Shown: one piece after another, positions 46,821 through 55,594 of the stretch | Layout: each line of letters starts with the position of its first letter | Position numbering within the stretch: position 1 is the stretch's first letter | From: an uncultured Bacteroidales bacterium | GTDB taxonomy: Bacteria > Bacteroidota > Bacteroidia > Bacteroidales > UBA932 | Assembly: GCA_900317845.1 (NCBI GenBank) | Contig: ONII01000007.1 | Location: forward strand, 1-64,000 | Reading direction: 5' to 3' | DNA: 64,000 nt | Translations under genes and position numbers: made by a program | The notes under the pieces: model-generated | What the model was told of the DNA's origin: nothing | The model's input: only the letters and a program-made list of their open reading frames with translations | Database searches by the model: none

Positions 46821-49310
46821 CTACTGTTCAGGAATGCGGAATCCGCGACGGAAGAAGCGGTATTTGCACAGCTGACGGAAAATAAACGGTTGCAGGGAAT
46901 AGGTGATCAGGATGGTGGAAGCCATGCCGATGAGCGTGATAAGGCCGATGGAATGGATGGCCGGATGCCGCGCAAAAATGAGCGCGAAGGTTACAATGGC
47001 CAGCACCATGGCACTGTAGAAAATGGCCACTTTGTGGTAGTTGAGCATGGATTTTTCTCCGCGCCGGGCCTCTGCCAGGAGGCCCTCCATCACAAAGATA
47101 CTGTAGTCTACGCCAATGCCGTATATGAAGGTAGAGATGACAATGTTGATGAGGTTGAACTCCAGGTGGAAGATGGCCATGTAGCCTTGCATCACGTACC
47201 AGCTCACGAACATGGGCAGGAAGGCGATAAGGGCAATCCAGAGGTTGCGGAAACTGAACAGCAGCACCAGGAGCACAAAGATACTGGAAATCCAGAGGGT
47301 GGTGTTGAAGTCTTCATGGATGATTTCCACCATGTCGCGGCAGTAGAAGAACGGTTCCAGCACAATCACGTGATTGGCCTCCGTGATGGCATGCCAGACC
47401 CGGTTTTGGTCCTCACGCGGGTAGGAAACCTCCGTGAAGAACATTTGCCGGCCGCTTTCCTGCGACTCATAGAAGTTGGCCAGCAGGCCGGGAGGAACGA
47501 TGCCTTCCTCAATGAGATTGCCGGGTTCGTACTTTTGCCGGAGCAGCGCAAAGAAGGAATCGAACAGATTGGCAGGCAGCTGATAGGCCTTGGCCGATTC
47601 TGTTAAATCTTTGCGAAGCTGGGCTACACGGGCGCGGGTCCAGAACTGTTTCCAGGCTTGGATACGTACCTGCTGGTCCTGCGTGGAACGGAAAACCAGG
47701 CCGGAAATAGGGGAGTAACCCTTGATGACGCCCGCCTGCTGGAGGGAATCCAGGTGTCGGTAAAAGTCTATGTTGTAGGCCATGGCCTTGTCTATGTCTT
47801 GCTCGTCCCAGGCGGCGAAGTAGGCGTGCGCAAAGCCATCGGCATTCTTGGTATTGTAAAGGTCCTGCGCTTCCTTGAGGGTGGCATTGTCGTAGTCCAG
47901 GTTGCCCAGATCGCTGTCGAATTTCACGCGCGGGCTCATCACAACACCAATGATGATCAGGAGAGTAAGGGACCCGATGAACCATTTGTTGCGGTCCCAG
48001 GGGAGGTTGTTGAATTTCTCCACCAGCGGGAAGCCGTGCGTGCGCTTGAAGATAATCTGGTCCTTGTGCAGGAAATGCGGCAGGAACACCAGGGCGAAGA
48101 AGGTGTTGCCAATCAGGGAGAAGGTGGCGAACAGGCCGAAGTCCCTGAGCAGGTCACTTTCCGTAAAGAGCAGGCCCATGAAGGCGCCTACCGTGGTAAC
48201 ACAGCCCATGAACACGGGTGTGCTTTCGTCCCTGAGGAGTTTTTCGGCATCGCCCACGTAGTAGTAGTGGATGAGCACATGCAGGCAGTAGCTGATGGCT
48301 ACGCCCAGCACAATGGCGCTCAGGCCCAGGGCCATCAGGGACATGACGCCGCCCTTGATCCAGTACATGCAGGCCAGGGCAAAGAGGGCGCCGTATATTA
48401 CGGGGACCACTTGCTGCCACACGAAGGAGAAGCGGTGGAAGCTCATGATGATGATAATCAGGATAAGGAGCATGGACAGGCCGATGGTCCAAACCAGATC
48501 ACGCTTGATGGTGCTCGCATTGGACACACTGTCCAGCGGGGTGCCGTGTACCAGCACATGGATATCCGGATTGGCAGCCTCAAAGGTTTTTGCGCTTTGC
48601 TGGACGGCATGGACGAAGCGGGTGCCTGCACCGGAATCCAGGCCGTCGAAGGCCGGGGTCAGGAAGGCCAGGGCAACGGTTTTGTCCGGGCAGAACAGAT
48701 GACCGTCTTCTATGGTGAGACCGCCCATGGAAGAACCGCCTTCCATGATGGAGTTCAGGAGCACGGAACGCAGGTTCAGGGGGTCCATGGCCACCATCTG
48801 GGTGGCTTCGCCGGTTTCATCGTTCTGGATAATCTGGAAGTTTTCCTCCATTTGCTCGTCAATGGCTTCCCGGGTGAGGGCCTGCTCAAAACCCGCATAC
48901 AGGGAAGTATCCATGAAGGAAGGGAGATGCGCCAGCGCAAAATCCATGGCGTCCAGGGCCGTATCCACGTCCAGGGTATAGAAGATACCCGCAATGTAAT
49001 GGGTTTCCTCGTCCTGCTTTTCCAGCATGCCGCAGAATTCCTCCATGGCTTCTCCCAGCCGGGCCGGTTCCACCGGATTCAGGGTGTCCTTGGAAGTGAT
49101 TTGCAGGAACACTTTGTCCTTTAGGCCAATGTCACTGAAAGCCAGTTCATTGTCCGTTGAAGAGCGGGGGAGCAGCTTCACAATGTTTTCCTCATACTCC
49201 AGTTGGAGTCCGTAATAACCGAACAGGAGCGTGGAAGCAATGAGCAGCAGGTACATGAGCACCTTGTGCTTCCGGAAAAAGTGGTATAGCGGCAGGAATA
49301 TCCGATGCAT
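46821..49310 (-). CDS. MMPL/RND-type exporter
   Basis: 829 residues with the HAE3/MMPL layout: a helix at about 18-36, a large periplasmic loop, six helices around 265-410, a second loop and six helices around 655-815. YGIGVDYSIFVMEGLLAEA is the signature in the second bundle. No acyltransferase is attached, unlike the exporter at 33798. It is the first gene of the operon with fatty-acid kinase, GNAT-like protein, PlsX and ACP, so it probably exports a lipid or acylated product, or moves hydrophobic molecules out of the inner membrane. Confidence 0.9.
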   Translation of the reverse strand: MHRIFLPLYHFFRKHKVLMYLLLIASTLLFGYYGLQLEYEENIVKLLPRSSTDNELAFSDIGLKDKVFLQITSKDTLNPVEPARLGEAMEEFCGMLEKQDEETHYIAGIFYTLDVDTALDAMDFALAHLPSFMDTSLYAGFEQALTREAIDEQMEENFQIIQNDETGEATQMVAMDPLNLRSVLLNSIMEGGSSMGGLTIEDGHLFCPDKTVALAFLTPAFDGLDSGAGTRFVHAVQQSAKTFEAANPDIHVLVHGTPLDSVSNASTIKRDLVWTIGLSMLLILIIIIMSFHRFSFVWQQVVPVIYGALFALACMYWIKGGVMSLMALGLSAIVLGVAISYCLHVLIHYYYVGDAEKLLRDESTPVFMGCVTTVGAFMGLLFTESDLLRDFGLFATFSLIGNTFFALVFLPHFLHKDQIIFKRTHGFPLVEKFNNLPWDRNKWFIGSLTLLIIIGVVMSPRVKFDSDLGNLDYDNATLKEAQDLYNTKNADGFAHAYFAAWDEQDIDKAMAYNIDFYRHLDSLQQAGVIKGYSPISGLVFRSTQDQQVRIQAWKQFWTRARVAQLRKDLTESAKAYQLPANLFDSFFALLRQKYEPGNLIEEGIVPPGLLANFYESQESGRQMFFTEVSYPREDQNRVWHAITEANHVIVLEPFFYCRDMVEIIHEDFNTTLWISSIFVLLVLLFSFRNLWIALIAFLPMFVSWYVMQGYMAIFHLEFNLINIVISTFIYGIGVDYSIFVMEGLLAEARRGEKSMLNYHKVAIFYSAMVLAIVTFALIFARHPAIHSIGLITLIGMASTILITYSLQPFIFRQLCKYRFFRRGFRIPEQ

Positions 49311-49334
49311 ATTGTCTACTTTGTGTTAAACACA

Positions 49335-49342
49335 CAAATATA
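49335..49342 (-). promoter_or_regulatory. -7 promoter box of the MMPL-fakA-plsX-acp operon
   Basis: TATATTTG on the minus strand, 24 bp before the ATG at 49310. No other box is seen inside the six-gene operon. Confidence 0.7.
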
Positions 49343-49366
49343 AGGAATATTCCGCAACAAAACAAA

Positions 49367-49383
49367 GTCCCCCTTTGGGGGAC
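49367..49383 (-). terminator. Intrinsic terminator of the helix-hairpin-helix/barrel gene
   Basis: GTCCCCC-AAA-GGGGGAC followed by TTTGTTTTG on the minus strand, 21 bp after the stop of the upstream gene. Confidence 0.85.
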
Positions 49384-49404
49384 CTTCAGCGACGGGGAGG
49401 GGAA

Positions 49405-51045
49405 CTACAGGTCGCAGTGGAGCTGGATGGCAAGGGCGGGGGTGGGCGGGCGCCCTACGCGGACCATCCAGCTGCCGCGGAGGTAGGCTTTGAGCGTGAG
49501 CCGGCGGAAGCGGTGCTTCCAGCCGCCCACCACCGACACCGCCCCGCCGCGGCCGGAGTAGGCCGGGACGGAGAAGTTCCCGGGCGCGTCCCGCTCGTAT
49601 ACGTAGATGCGGTCGTTCCACTGGTCGATCACAAATCCGGTAAGCCGGAGGTATGCACTCCAGGTTCCTTCGTCCTTGTAGCCGCACTCCCAGTAATTCA
49701 GCAAGCCAAACTTCTCACACTGAACCACTTCCAGTCGTGAAACTGCATTCCACGGCCCCATCCCGAACTTCCCGTCCAGGCGGAAGTCGTGCCGCGGACG
49801 TTCGTAGTTCCGGTACCTTTCCGTAAACCGTACATCCAGGGACCAGGCCGATGCCACTTGCCACTGCCACCCTACGTACACCCTTAACTGGAAGCGCGAA
49901 GGCCCCACGGCGGGAATGGGCAGAAGGGCCGCATCTACGGTCAAGGATGCCTGATGCCGGGGCACGCTGCTGCCAAAACCGGAACGCCCGGCCAAACCCA
50001 CCCGCCGTTCGGAGGAAAACGCCCCACCCGTCGCCAGGGCATATTCCCCGTTCTTTTTCCCGGAAAAGCGGGAGGGTAGCACCCGCCCTTGAAAAGCCAG
50101 TTTGATGGGGCCGACAGGACCTCGGAATGCCGCCAGCCCCGCAATCGAACCATTCTTCCAGGCCACTTCTCCGGCGGCATCCCAGCCGCGCCAGTTCCAG
50201 CGGGTATCCACGGAAGCCGTCAGCGAGGCCGGCATTCCAAACGTATAAGAGACCGTCGTCCCCACTTGCCCGTGCCTTCCAAGCCATGCCGCATGCGCAC
50301 CCACCAGCCCGTTTATAGCGCCAAAGGCCGTGGCTTGCCAATGCGTTCCACTATAGGAATAGGCCGCGCCCCGGTGCACCAGCTCCGAGGAATACGACCA
50401 TACCGGCGAAATGCCCGGCGTCCGTCGGATAAACGCATCCACCGTGGATAAACTGCTCATGGAAAAGCCGCTCCAGAACGAGAGCCCCTGCCCGTAACGG
50501 GCGTTGAAATCGCCTACCAGCAGCGTATGCCCCCGGAAACGGGTCTCTCCGTAAAATGTACCATCCTTGCCTCTCCAGGCGCCGCCTGCCCGCCACCAAC
50601 TGCCTGATACCTTGGCTTTTCCGCCAATCGAAGACAGCGTTCCGCGCACCAGGGCCGATGCCCGCACGCGAACCGTATCGGCCACCCCGGGCAAGCGGTC
50701 CGACGCCAGCGACAGGAAGGGGCGCAGCACGGCGACAAGCTCCGCGGAAAAACCATCGACCAACGCCAGCTCTTCCCAAGAGAGAATGTCGCCGGCCGTC
50801 GCGCGGTAGTCGGATAGCGAGGCAATCTGGTATTCTGTCAGGAGCCCGTCGGAGCGGATACGTGCACTGTTAATCCGGATACGCCGGCCCTGTCGGGCTT
50901 CCAGCTGCGAAACCCAATACGCGTCCACTTCTTCATCGGAGGAGGCGCCCGAAAGAAAGCGGGCCGCCCGGAGAACTTCCTCGTCCTGCGCCCATGCCCA
51001 CCAGGCAAAGAGCAGGAAAACAGTCAAACACACAAGCCTTCTCAT
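49405..51045 (-). CDS. Exported helix-hairpin-helix/beta-barrel protein
   Basis: 546 residues with a signal peptide (RRLVCLTVFLLFAWWAWAQ). Residues about 45-125 (INSARIRSDGLLTEYQIASL, SWEELALVDGFSAELVAVLR) form a ComEA-like helix-hairpin-helix region. From about residue 145 the sequence alternates aromatic and polar residues in strand-like stretches (GTFYGETRFRGHTLLVGDFN, WSYSSELVHRGAAYSYSGTH, SLDVRFTERYRNYERPRHDF), as in outer-membrane barrels. Bacteroidota carry such proteins as a conserved family of unknown function. It contains an unusual number of Gly and Trp. Single-gene unit with its own terminator. Confidence 0.78.
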   Translation of the reverse strand: MRRLVCLTVFLLFAWWAWAQDEEVLRAARFLSGASSDEEVDAYWVSQLEARQGRRIRINSARIRSDGLLTEYQIASLSDYRATAGDILSWEELALVDGFSAELVAVLRPFLSLASDRLPGVADTVRVRASALVRGTLSSIGGKAKVSGSWWRAGGAWRGKDGTFYGETRFRGHTLLVGDFNARYGQGLSFWSGFSMSSLSTVDAFIRRTPGISPVWSYSSELVHRGAAYSYSGTHWQATAFGAINGLVGAHAAWLGRHGQVGTTVSYTFGMPASLTASVDTRWNWRGWDAAGEVAWKNGSIAGLAAFRGPVGPIKLAFQGRVLPSRFSGKKNGEYALATGGAFSSERRVGLAGRSGFGSSVPRHQASLTVDAALLPIPAVGPSRFQLRVYVGWQWQVASAWSLDVRFTERYRNYERPRHDFRLDGKFGMGPWNAVSRLEVVQCEKFGLLNYWECGYKDEGTWSAYLRLTGFVIDQWNDRIYVYERDAPGNFSVPAYSGRGGAVSVVGGWKHRFRRLTLKAYLRGSWMVRVGRPPTPALAIQLHCDL

Positions 51046-51132
51046 GCCCACAAGGTACGAAGTCCAGGGCAAAAATAACAGCACCTGTTGATAACTTGTG
51101 TTGTTTCACATGATTTTTTGCTGTTTTTTAAT

Positions 51133-51140
51133 TATATTTG
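51133..51140 (+). promoter_or_regulatory. -7 promoter box of hpt-adk
   Basis: TATATTTG, 19 bp before the ATG at 51160. Confidence 0.7.
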
Positions 51141-51159
51141 TACAATAATACAATTCCAA

Positions 51160-51708
51160 ATGGACAAAATTACCCTTCACGACAAAACTTTCCGTCGCTT
51201 TATTCCCAACGAGGAAATCGAAAAAGCCATCGATTCCGTGGCGGAGCGTCTGAACAAGGACTATGCAAATTGCACGGATGAGGACCCCGCCATTTTCCTG
51301 TGCACCCTGAACGGGGCGGTCATCTTTGCCGCAGAACTGCTTAAACGGCTAACCTTCCCGCTTGTTCTCAAGGCCTGCAAACTCTCGTCCTATGAAGGCA
51401 CCAGTTCCACCGGTGTGGTAAAAACGGAAGTGCCGCTTCCCACCAACCTGGAATGCCGGCGGGTAATCATTGTAGAAGACATTGTGGATACGGGCAACAC
51501 CATCGTTGCCATGACAGAGCAGCTTAAGGAAAAGAAGGCAGAAGACATTCGCGTGTGCACCCTCCTGCTCAAGAAGGAAGTGTACAAGAAAGACGTGAAG
51601 CTGGACTACGTTGCCATAGAAATTCCCAACCGGTTCATCGTGGGCTTCGGCCTGGACTATGACGAACTTGGGCGCAATATCAAGGACATTTACGTTTTAG
51701 ACGACTAA
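51160..51708 (+). CDS. hpt: Hypoxanthine phosphoribosyltransferase
   Basis: 182 residues. VIIVEDIVDTGNTIVAM is the PRPP-binding loop and FLCTLNGAVIFAAELLKRL the substrate/PPi loop; VGFGLDYDELGRNIKDIYVL is the typical C-terminus with the purine-contacting segment. It converts hypoxanthine or guanine plus PRPP to IMP or GMP. The ATG at 51160 agrees with the promoter and normal length; the open frame upstream is leader. It is followed after 4 bp by adenylate kinase, a purine-nucleotide pair common in Bacteroidota. Confidence 0.96.
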   Translation: MDKITLHDKTFRRFIPNEEIEKAIDSVAERLNKDYANCTDEDPAIFLCTLNGAVIFAAELLKRLTFPLVLKACKLSSYEGTSSTGVVKTEVPLPTNLECRRVIIVEDIVDTGNTIVAMTEQLKEKKAEDIRVCTLLLKKEVYKKDVKLDYVAIEIPNRFIVGFGLDYDELGRNIKDIYVLDD

Positions 51709-51712
51709 CCAC

Positions 51713-52285
51713 ATGAAGTATTATGTTCTGTTTGGGCCTCCGGGCGCCGGGAAAGGCACCCAGGCCGGTCAGATGGTAGAACGCTACCACCTGTGCCACC
51801 TATCCACCGGAGAACTCCTGCGCAGTGAAATCGCTGCCGGCACGGAGCTTGGGAAGCAGGCCAAAGCCCTGATCGACGCGGGCAATCTGGTCCCGGACGA
51901 GGTTGTGGAAGGCATGATTGAGGCCAAATTCCGCAGCACCAAAGGGGTCGATGGCTTCCTGCTGGACGGCTTCCCGCGCACCATCGCCCAGGCGGAAGTC
52001 CTGGACCGCATGGTGGCTAAGTCCGGAGAAAGCGTAACCGCCTGTGTGTCGCTCATGATTCCGGACGCCCTCATCCACGAACGCATCGCCCACCGGGCCA
52101 CCATTGAAGGCCGTGCCGATGACGCCCGAGAGGAGATTGTGGAAAACCGCATCAAAACCTACCACGCCAAAACCGAACCGCTCGTTGCCTTTTACAAGGA
52201 GGCCGGCAAGTACCATGAGATTGACGGTGTAGGCAGTATCGAGGAAGTCCGTGAGCGGATTTTCTCCGTGATGGACCGGTTCTAA
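51713..52285 (+). CDS. adk: Adenylate kinase
   Basis: 190 residues, the short form without a zinc LID. FGPPGAGKGTQAGQMVERY is the P-loop, HLSTGELLRSEI the AMP-binding part, FLLDGFPRTIAQAEVL the Walker-B-like DGFPR motif, and DDAREEIVENRIKTYHAKT the catalytic Arg/Asp helix region. It interconverts ATP, ADP and AMP. Co-transcribed with hpt. Confidence 0.98.
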   Translation: MKYYVLFGPPGAGKGTQAGQMVERYHLCHLSTGELLRSEIAAGTELGKQAKALIDAGNLVPDEVVEGMIEAKFRSTKGVDGFLLDGFPRTIAQAEVLDRMVAKSGESVTACVSLMIPDALIHERIAHRATIEGRADDAREEIVENRIKTYHAKTEPLVAFYKEAGKYHEIDGVGSIEEVRERIFSVMDRF

Positions 52286-52307
52286 GCGTTTCCCCTGTCA
52301 CTTCAAA

Positions 52308-52330
52308 GCCCCGTCCCTTCCGGATGGGGC
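52308..52330. terminator. Terminator between adk and mltD (convergent)
   Basis: Stem GCCCC ... GGGGC with inner TCC/GGA pairing (52308-52330), preceded by AAA and followed by TATTTG. It overlaps the mltD stop codon by one base and can serve both convergent units. Confidence 0.65.
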
Positions 52331-53736
52331 TATTTGCGGGAAACTTTGAGTTTCTGGCCCACGGAGAGGCGGTCGTTCTTGAGTTTGTTCCAGTTCATGA
52401 GCTGCTTAACGGTGCAGTGATTGCGGCGGGCGATTTTACCCAGGGTGTCGCCGGACTTCACCTTATAGATTACCCATTGGCCTGTGGAACCGGGACGGGC
52501 AGTGGCCACAGGGCGGCCGGAAACCACGGCCCGGCCATCTTTCACGGCATCCGTGAAGAGTTCCGCCTTGCGGTAGGCGTACACCGAATCCGCCAAATCC
52601 AGGAACGGGGAAGTGTAGTTGAACGGCAGACGCAGGATTTCATCTCCGGAGGCGCCCGGAACAATGTCTTTGTGATACTGCGGATTCAGGTCCCGAAGGT
52701 CGTCCATGGGAATGCCCAGGAGCTCGCTTACCTGCGCAAAATGGAGGTTCCTGTGCACGTGAACCGTGTCCACATAGATGGGCATGGACATGGGCTCTGC
52801 GACCAGCCCGTACTCCGAGGCATAGCGGAAGGCGTACATGGCGCCCACCATGGCCGGCACGTACCCGCGCGTTTCCCGCGGCAGGTACTCGTACACGTCC
52901 CAGAAATCGGTTTTTCCGCCGGCCCGCTTAATGGCTTTGTTCACATTCCCGGAGCCGCAGTTATAGGACGATATGGCCAGCGGCCAGTCCTGGAAAATGC
53001 GGTAGGCGTCCCGCAGATAGCGGGCAGCGGCATCTACCGCCAGTATGGGATCCATGCGCTCATCGACAAAAGAATCGATCCGGAGTCCGTAGCTTTTGGC
53101 GGTACGATACATAAACTGCCACTGGCCCAGAGCGCCCACACGGGACTCTGCCCGCGGATTGAGCGCACTCTCAATCACGGCCAGATACTTCAGTTCTTCC
53201 GGGAGGTCGTAGCGGCGGAAAGTTTCCTCGTAGATGGGCATATAATACTCCGACAGGCCCATCATCTCTCCCATCTTCCGGGGCATCTTCTCCGAATAAA
53301 GAATCATGTAATTCTTTACCGTCTCATTGTAGGGGAGCGTAATGAACGAATTCATGGCCGTCAGCCGCCGCATGAGCACCGAATCCGGGACATCCGTGGT
53401 AAAACGCACGGAATCCATATTGTACTGTTCCCGGGCCGATGAACGGCTCCTGCGGTGCATATACCACTGGCCCAGCAGGGTATCCGTGCTGGAAGTATAG
53501 TCCTCCAGCGCAGCCGCAACCTTGTTCTCGTTTTCTCCGGAAAGTTCTGTCTCGATGGTGGCCCGCTCGGAGGCATCCGTGCGGTACCCCTCCAATTCCG
53601 CTTCCAACTGCTCGATGCGTTGGAGCAGCGCTGCGTTTTCTTTCTGCAGTTGTTTGCGGTTTTTATGGTTCTGTGCACCGGCCCAAAACGGAGAAACCAG
53701 AAGCATAAGTGCCAGAAAGACAAACGTTTTTTTCAT
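52330..53736 (-). CDS. mltD: Membrane-bound lytic murein transglycosylase D-like
   Basis: 468 residues. Signal peptide (KKTFVFLALMLLVSPFWAGAQ), a coiled-coil stretch (RKQLQKENAALLQRIEQLEA), then the SLT domain: LKYLAVIESALNPRAESRVG with the catalytic Glu, GALGQWQFMYRTAKSYGL, ISSYNCGSGNVNKAI. A LysM motif near 340-385 and a clear one at the C-terminus (YKVKSGDTLGKIARRN) bind peptidoglycan. It cleaves glycan strands to 1,6-anhydro muropeptides in the periplasm. It follows DUF5683 and parAB, a gene order common in Bacteroidota. Confidence 0.93.
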   Translation of the reverse strand: MKKTFVFLALMLLVSPFWAGAQNHKNRKQLQKENAALLQRIEQLEAELEGYRTDASERATIETELSGENENKVAAALEDYTSSTDTLLGQWYMHRRSRSSAREQYNMDSVRFTTDVPDSVLMRRLTAMNSFITLPYNETVKNYMILYSEKMPRKMGEMMGLSEYYMPIYEETFRRYDLPEELKYLAVIESALNPRAESRVGALGQWQFMYRTAKSYGLRIDSFVDERMDPILAVDAAARYLRDAYRIFQDWPLAISSYNCGSGNVNKAIKRAGGKTDFWDVYEYLPRETRGYVPAMVGAMYAFRYASEYGLVAEPMSMPIYVDTVHVHRNLHFAQVSELLGIPMDDLRDLNPQYHKDIVPGASGDEILRLPFNYTSPFLDLADSVYAYRKAELFTDAVKDGRAVVSGRPVATARPGSTGQWVIYKVKSGDTLGKIARRNHCTVKQLMNWNKLKNDRLSVGQKLKVSRK

Positions 53737-53741
53737 ACCAA

Positions 53742-54662
53742 CTAAAACTTTATTCCAATTCGCATCCCCACGGCCGGCGTGGACGGGACAGAGAAACTGG
53801 TAGCATAATTAACGGGAATTACAGAGGGCTCTATACGCATGGAAATGTCGTCCGACACCTCAAAATCCTGCATATAGGCAAATACGTTGGCATCGATGAC
53901 CTGCAGCAAATACGAAACGGCGAACGCCAGAATGGAGTAGTCCCGGTACCTGCGATAAACGTCTCTGTAGTATTTGGCATTGTCTCCGGACCAGGGCGGG
54001 GTGTCCGTCACCTGTTTTTCTGTAGAAGTGGCCTGGTTGTGAATCCATTTCCAGCGCTGGTACTGGCGCGAATTGTCTACCCAGAAATGAATGCTGCCGG
54101 CCATCAGGCCCCAGTAGATGGGCACCTTCCAGGCCTCGCCGTTGTAGATTTGTCCCAAACCGGGGAGCAGCAAAGAATACACCGTGGCCTTGGCCGGGTC
54201 CGGCTTTTTGTCGCTCTTGAACATGATGGCTCCGTCCATGAGGGAGCCCCAATAGAACAAGCCCGCCCCGACAAAGGATAAAATACTGTATGTCTGGTAT
54301 TTGCTGTCCTGCGTACTCTTATACAGCTGATTGCAGCGGATGCCGCCGTAAATGCCGGCGCCGATGCCGCCATACACGATGGGCAGCTTCCAGTATTGCC
54401 GGTTGTAAATTTGATTGGAGCCGATAAACACCGCCGAGCCAATGGTGAGCGTTTTGAGCGAAGCCTTGTTCTTGCCGGCGAGCCCGCCAAAGAATTCCTT
54501 GAAACTGAAGAGGGCCGATGAGTCCGTGGTGGCTTTCTGGGTGGTATCCGCATAGGTCTGCGTAAAGGCATCGCGCTTGAATTGGTCGTCCCGGTATTGG
54601 GCGGCCAGCGGCAAGGCGACAAACAGGCTCAGCGCAGTAATGACCAGGCGGTACAGTTTCAT
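53742..54662 (-). CDS. DUF5683 domain protein
   Basis: 306 residues. Signal peptide (KLYRLVITALSLFVALPLAA), then a region with several hydrophobic segments: VYSLLLPGLGQIYNGEAWK is the signature of this family (LPGLGQ.YN...WK.P..), VYGGIGAGIYGGI and ILAFAVSYLLQVIDANVFAY are further segments. Function unknown; probably an envelope protein. It ends 5 bp before mltD and overlaps parB by 4 bp, so it belongs to the parAB operon. Confidence 0.9.
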   Translation of the reverse strand: MKLYRLVITALSLFVALPLAAQYRDDQFKRDAFTQTYADTTQKATTDSSALFSFKEFFGGLAGKNKASLKTLTIGSAVFIGSNQIYNRQYWKLPIVYGGIGAGIYGGIRCNQLYKSTQDSKYQTYSILSFVGAGLFYWGSLMDGAIMFKSDKKPDPAKATVYSLLLPGLGQIYNGEAWKVPIYWGLMAGSIHFWVDNSRQYQRWKWIHNQATSTEKQVTDTPPWSGDNAKYYRDVYRRYRDYSILAFAVSYLLQVIDANVFAYMQDFEVSDDISMRIEPSVIPVNYATSFSVPSTPAVGMRIGIKF

Positions 54663-55594
54663 CGCGGATCCAGCGCTTTTAAGAATTCCTCCGCCTGGGA
54701 GTCCGAGGCAAAACGAATGGTGATGGCGCTCTTGCCATCCTTGCTACGGCGCAGCGAGAGGCTGTTTTCGCCCACATATCGACCCAGGTTTTCCAGGAGC
54801 CGATAATACATCTGCGGCAGTTCCACGGGCTCTGCGGCGGCTTTGGGCGTGGCCGATTTGGTGTTGCCCAGGGACTGGATTTTCTCTTCCAGCTGGCGCA
54901 CGGAAAGACCGTGCTTGACGATGGCGTCGCACAGGGCCTCCTGCAGGGCCGGATTCTCTACGCCCAGCAGCACCTTGGCGTGCCCGACGCTCACCAGGCC
55001 CACTTTGAGGTCATGCTGCACCTTGGCAGGGAGCTTGAGCAGCCGCAGCTGATTGGCCACGGACGCGCGTTTTTTGCCCACACGGTCGGCCATTTGCTCC
55101 TGCGTGAGACGGCATTCCTCCATGAGGCGCTGATAGCTCATGGCCACCTCTATGGGATCCAGGTTTTCCCGCTGGATGTTTTCCACGATGGCCATTTCCA
55201 GCATGCCCTGTTCCGAGGCGTCGCGAATGTACGCGGGAATCATGTCCATGCCGGCCATGATGGAAGCCCGGTAACGGCGTTCACCGCTGATAATCTGATA
55301 TTTGCCGTCTCCTTTGCGCCGAACGGTGATGGGCTGAATGAGCCCGAAGGTACGGATGGAGTCGGCCAGTTCCCGCAGGGCCTCGTTGTCAAAATTCATA
55401 CGGGGCTGGTACGGGTTGGGCTCGATGAGTTCCACGGGGATGCGCAGTACGTCCGAGGTGTCCTTGGGTTTGTCCTCGGCCGTAACCACTTGTTTATTGA
55501 TGTATCCGACAGGCTTTCTGAGTTCTGTAAGGTCTTCTCCGCCCAGAAGGGCGCCCAGGCCTTTTCCCAGGCCAAATTGCTGTTGCTTAGCCAT
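54659..55594 (-). CDS. parB: Chromosome-partitioning protein ParB
   Basis: 311 residues. Start AKQQQFGLGKGLGALLGG, then LIEPNPYQPRMNFDNEAL, ISGERRYRASIMAGMDMIPA (CTP/ParB box), ENIQRENLDPIEVAMSYQRL, a helix-turn-helix RLTQEQMADRVGKKRASVAN and a C-terminal dimerisation part ending SLRRSKDGKSAITIRFASDS. It binds parS sites and spreads on the origin region. It overlaps parA by 8 bp and DUF5683 by 4 bp. Its presence suggests that this window lies near the origin of replication, though no parS was confirmed. Confidence 0.98.
   Translation of the reverse strand: MAKQQQFGLGKGLGALLGGEDLTELRKPVGYINKQVVTAEDKPKDTSDVLRIPVELIEPNPYQPRMNFDNEALRELADSIRTFGLIQPITVRRKGDGKYQIISGERRYRASIMAGMDMIPAYIRDASEQGMLEMAIVENIQRENLDPIEVAMSYQRLMEECRLTQEQMADRVGKKRASVANQLRLLKLPAKVQHDLKVGLVSVGHAKVLLGVENPALQEALCDAIVKHGLSVRQLEEKIQSLGNTKSATPKAAAEPVELPQMYYRLLENLGRYVGENSLSLRRSKDGKSAITIRFASDSQAEEFLKALDPR

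Noticed and set aside
51102-51117. TGTTTCACATGATTTT upstream of hpt as a parS site
   Set aside because: Only the first half matches the parS consensus TGTTTCAC-GTGAAACA; about 11 of 16 bases agree and the symmetry is lost.
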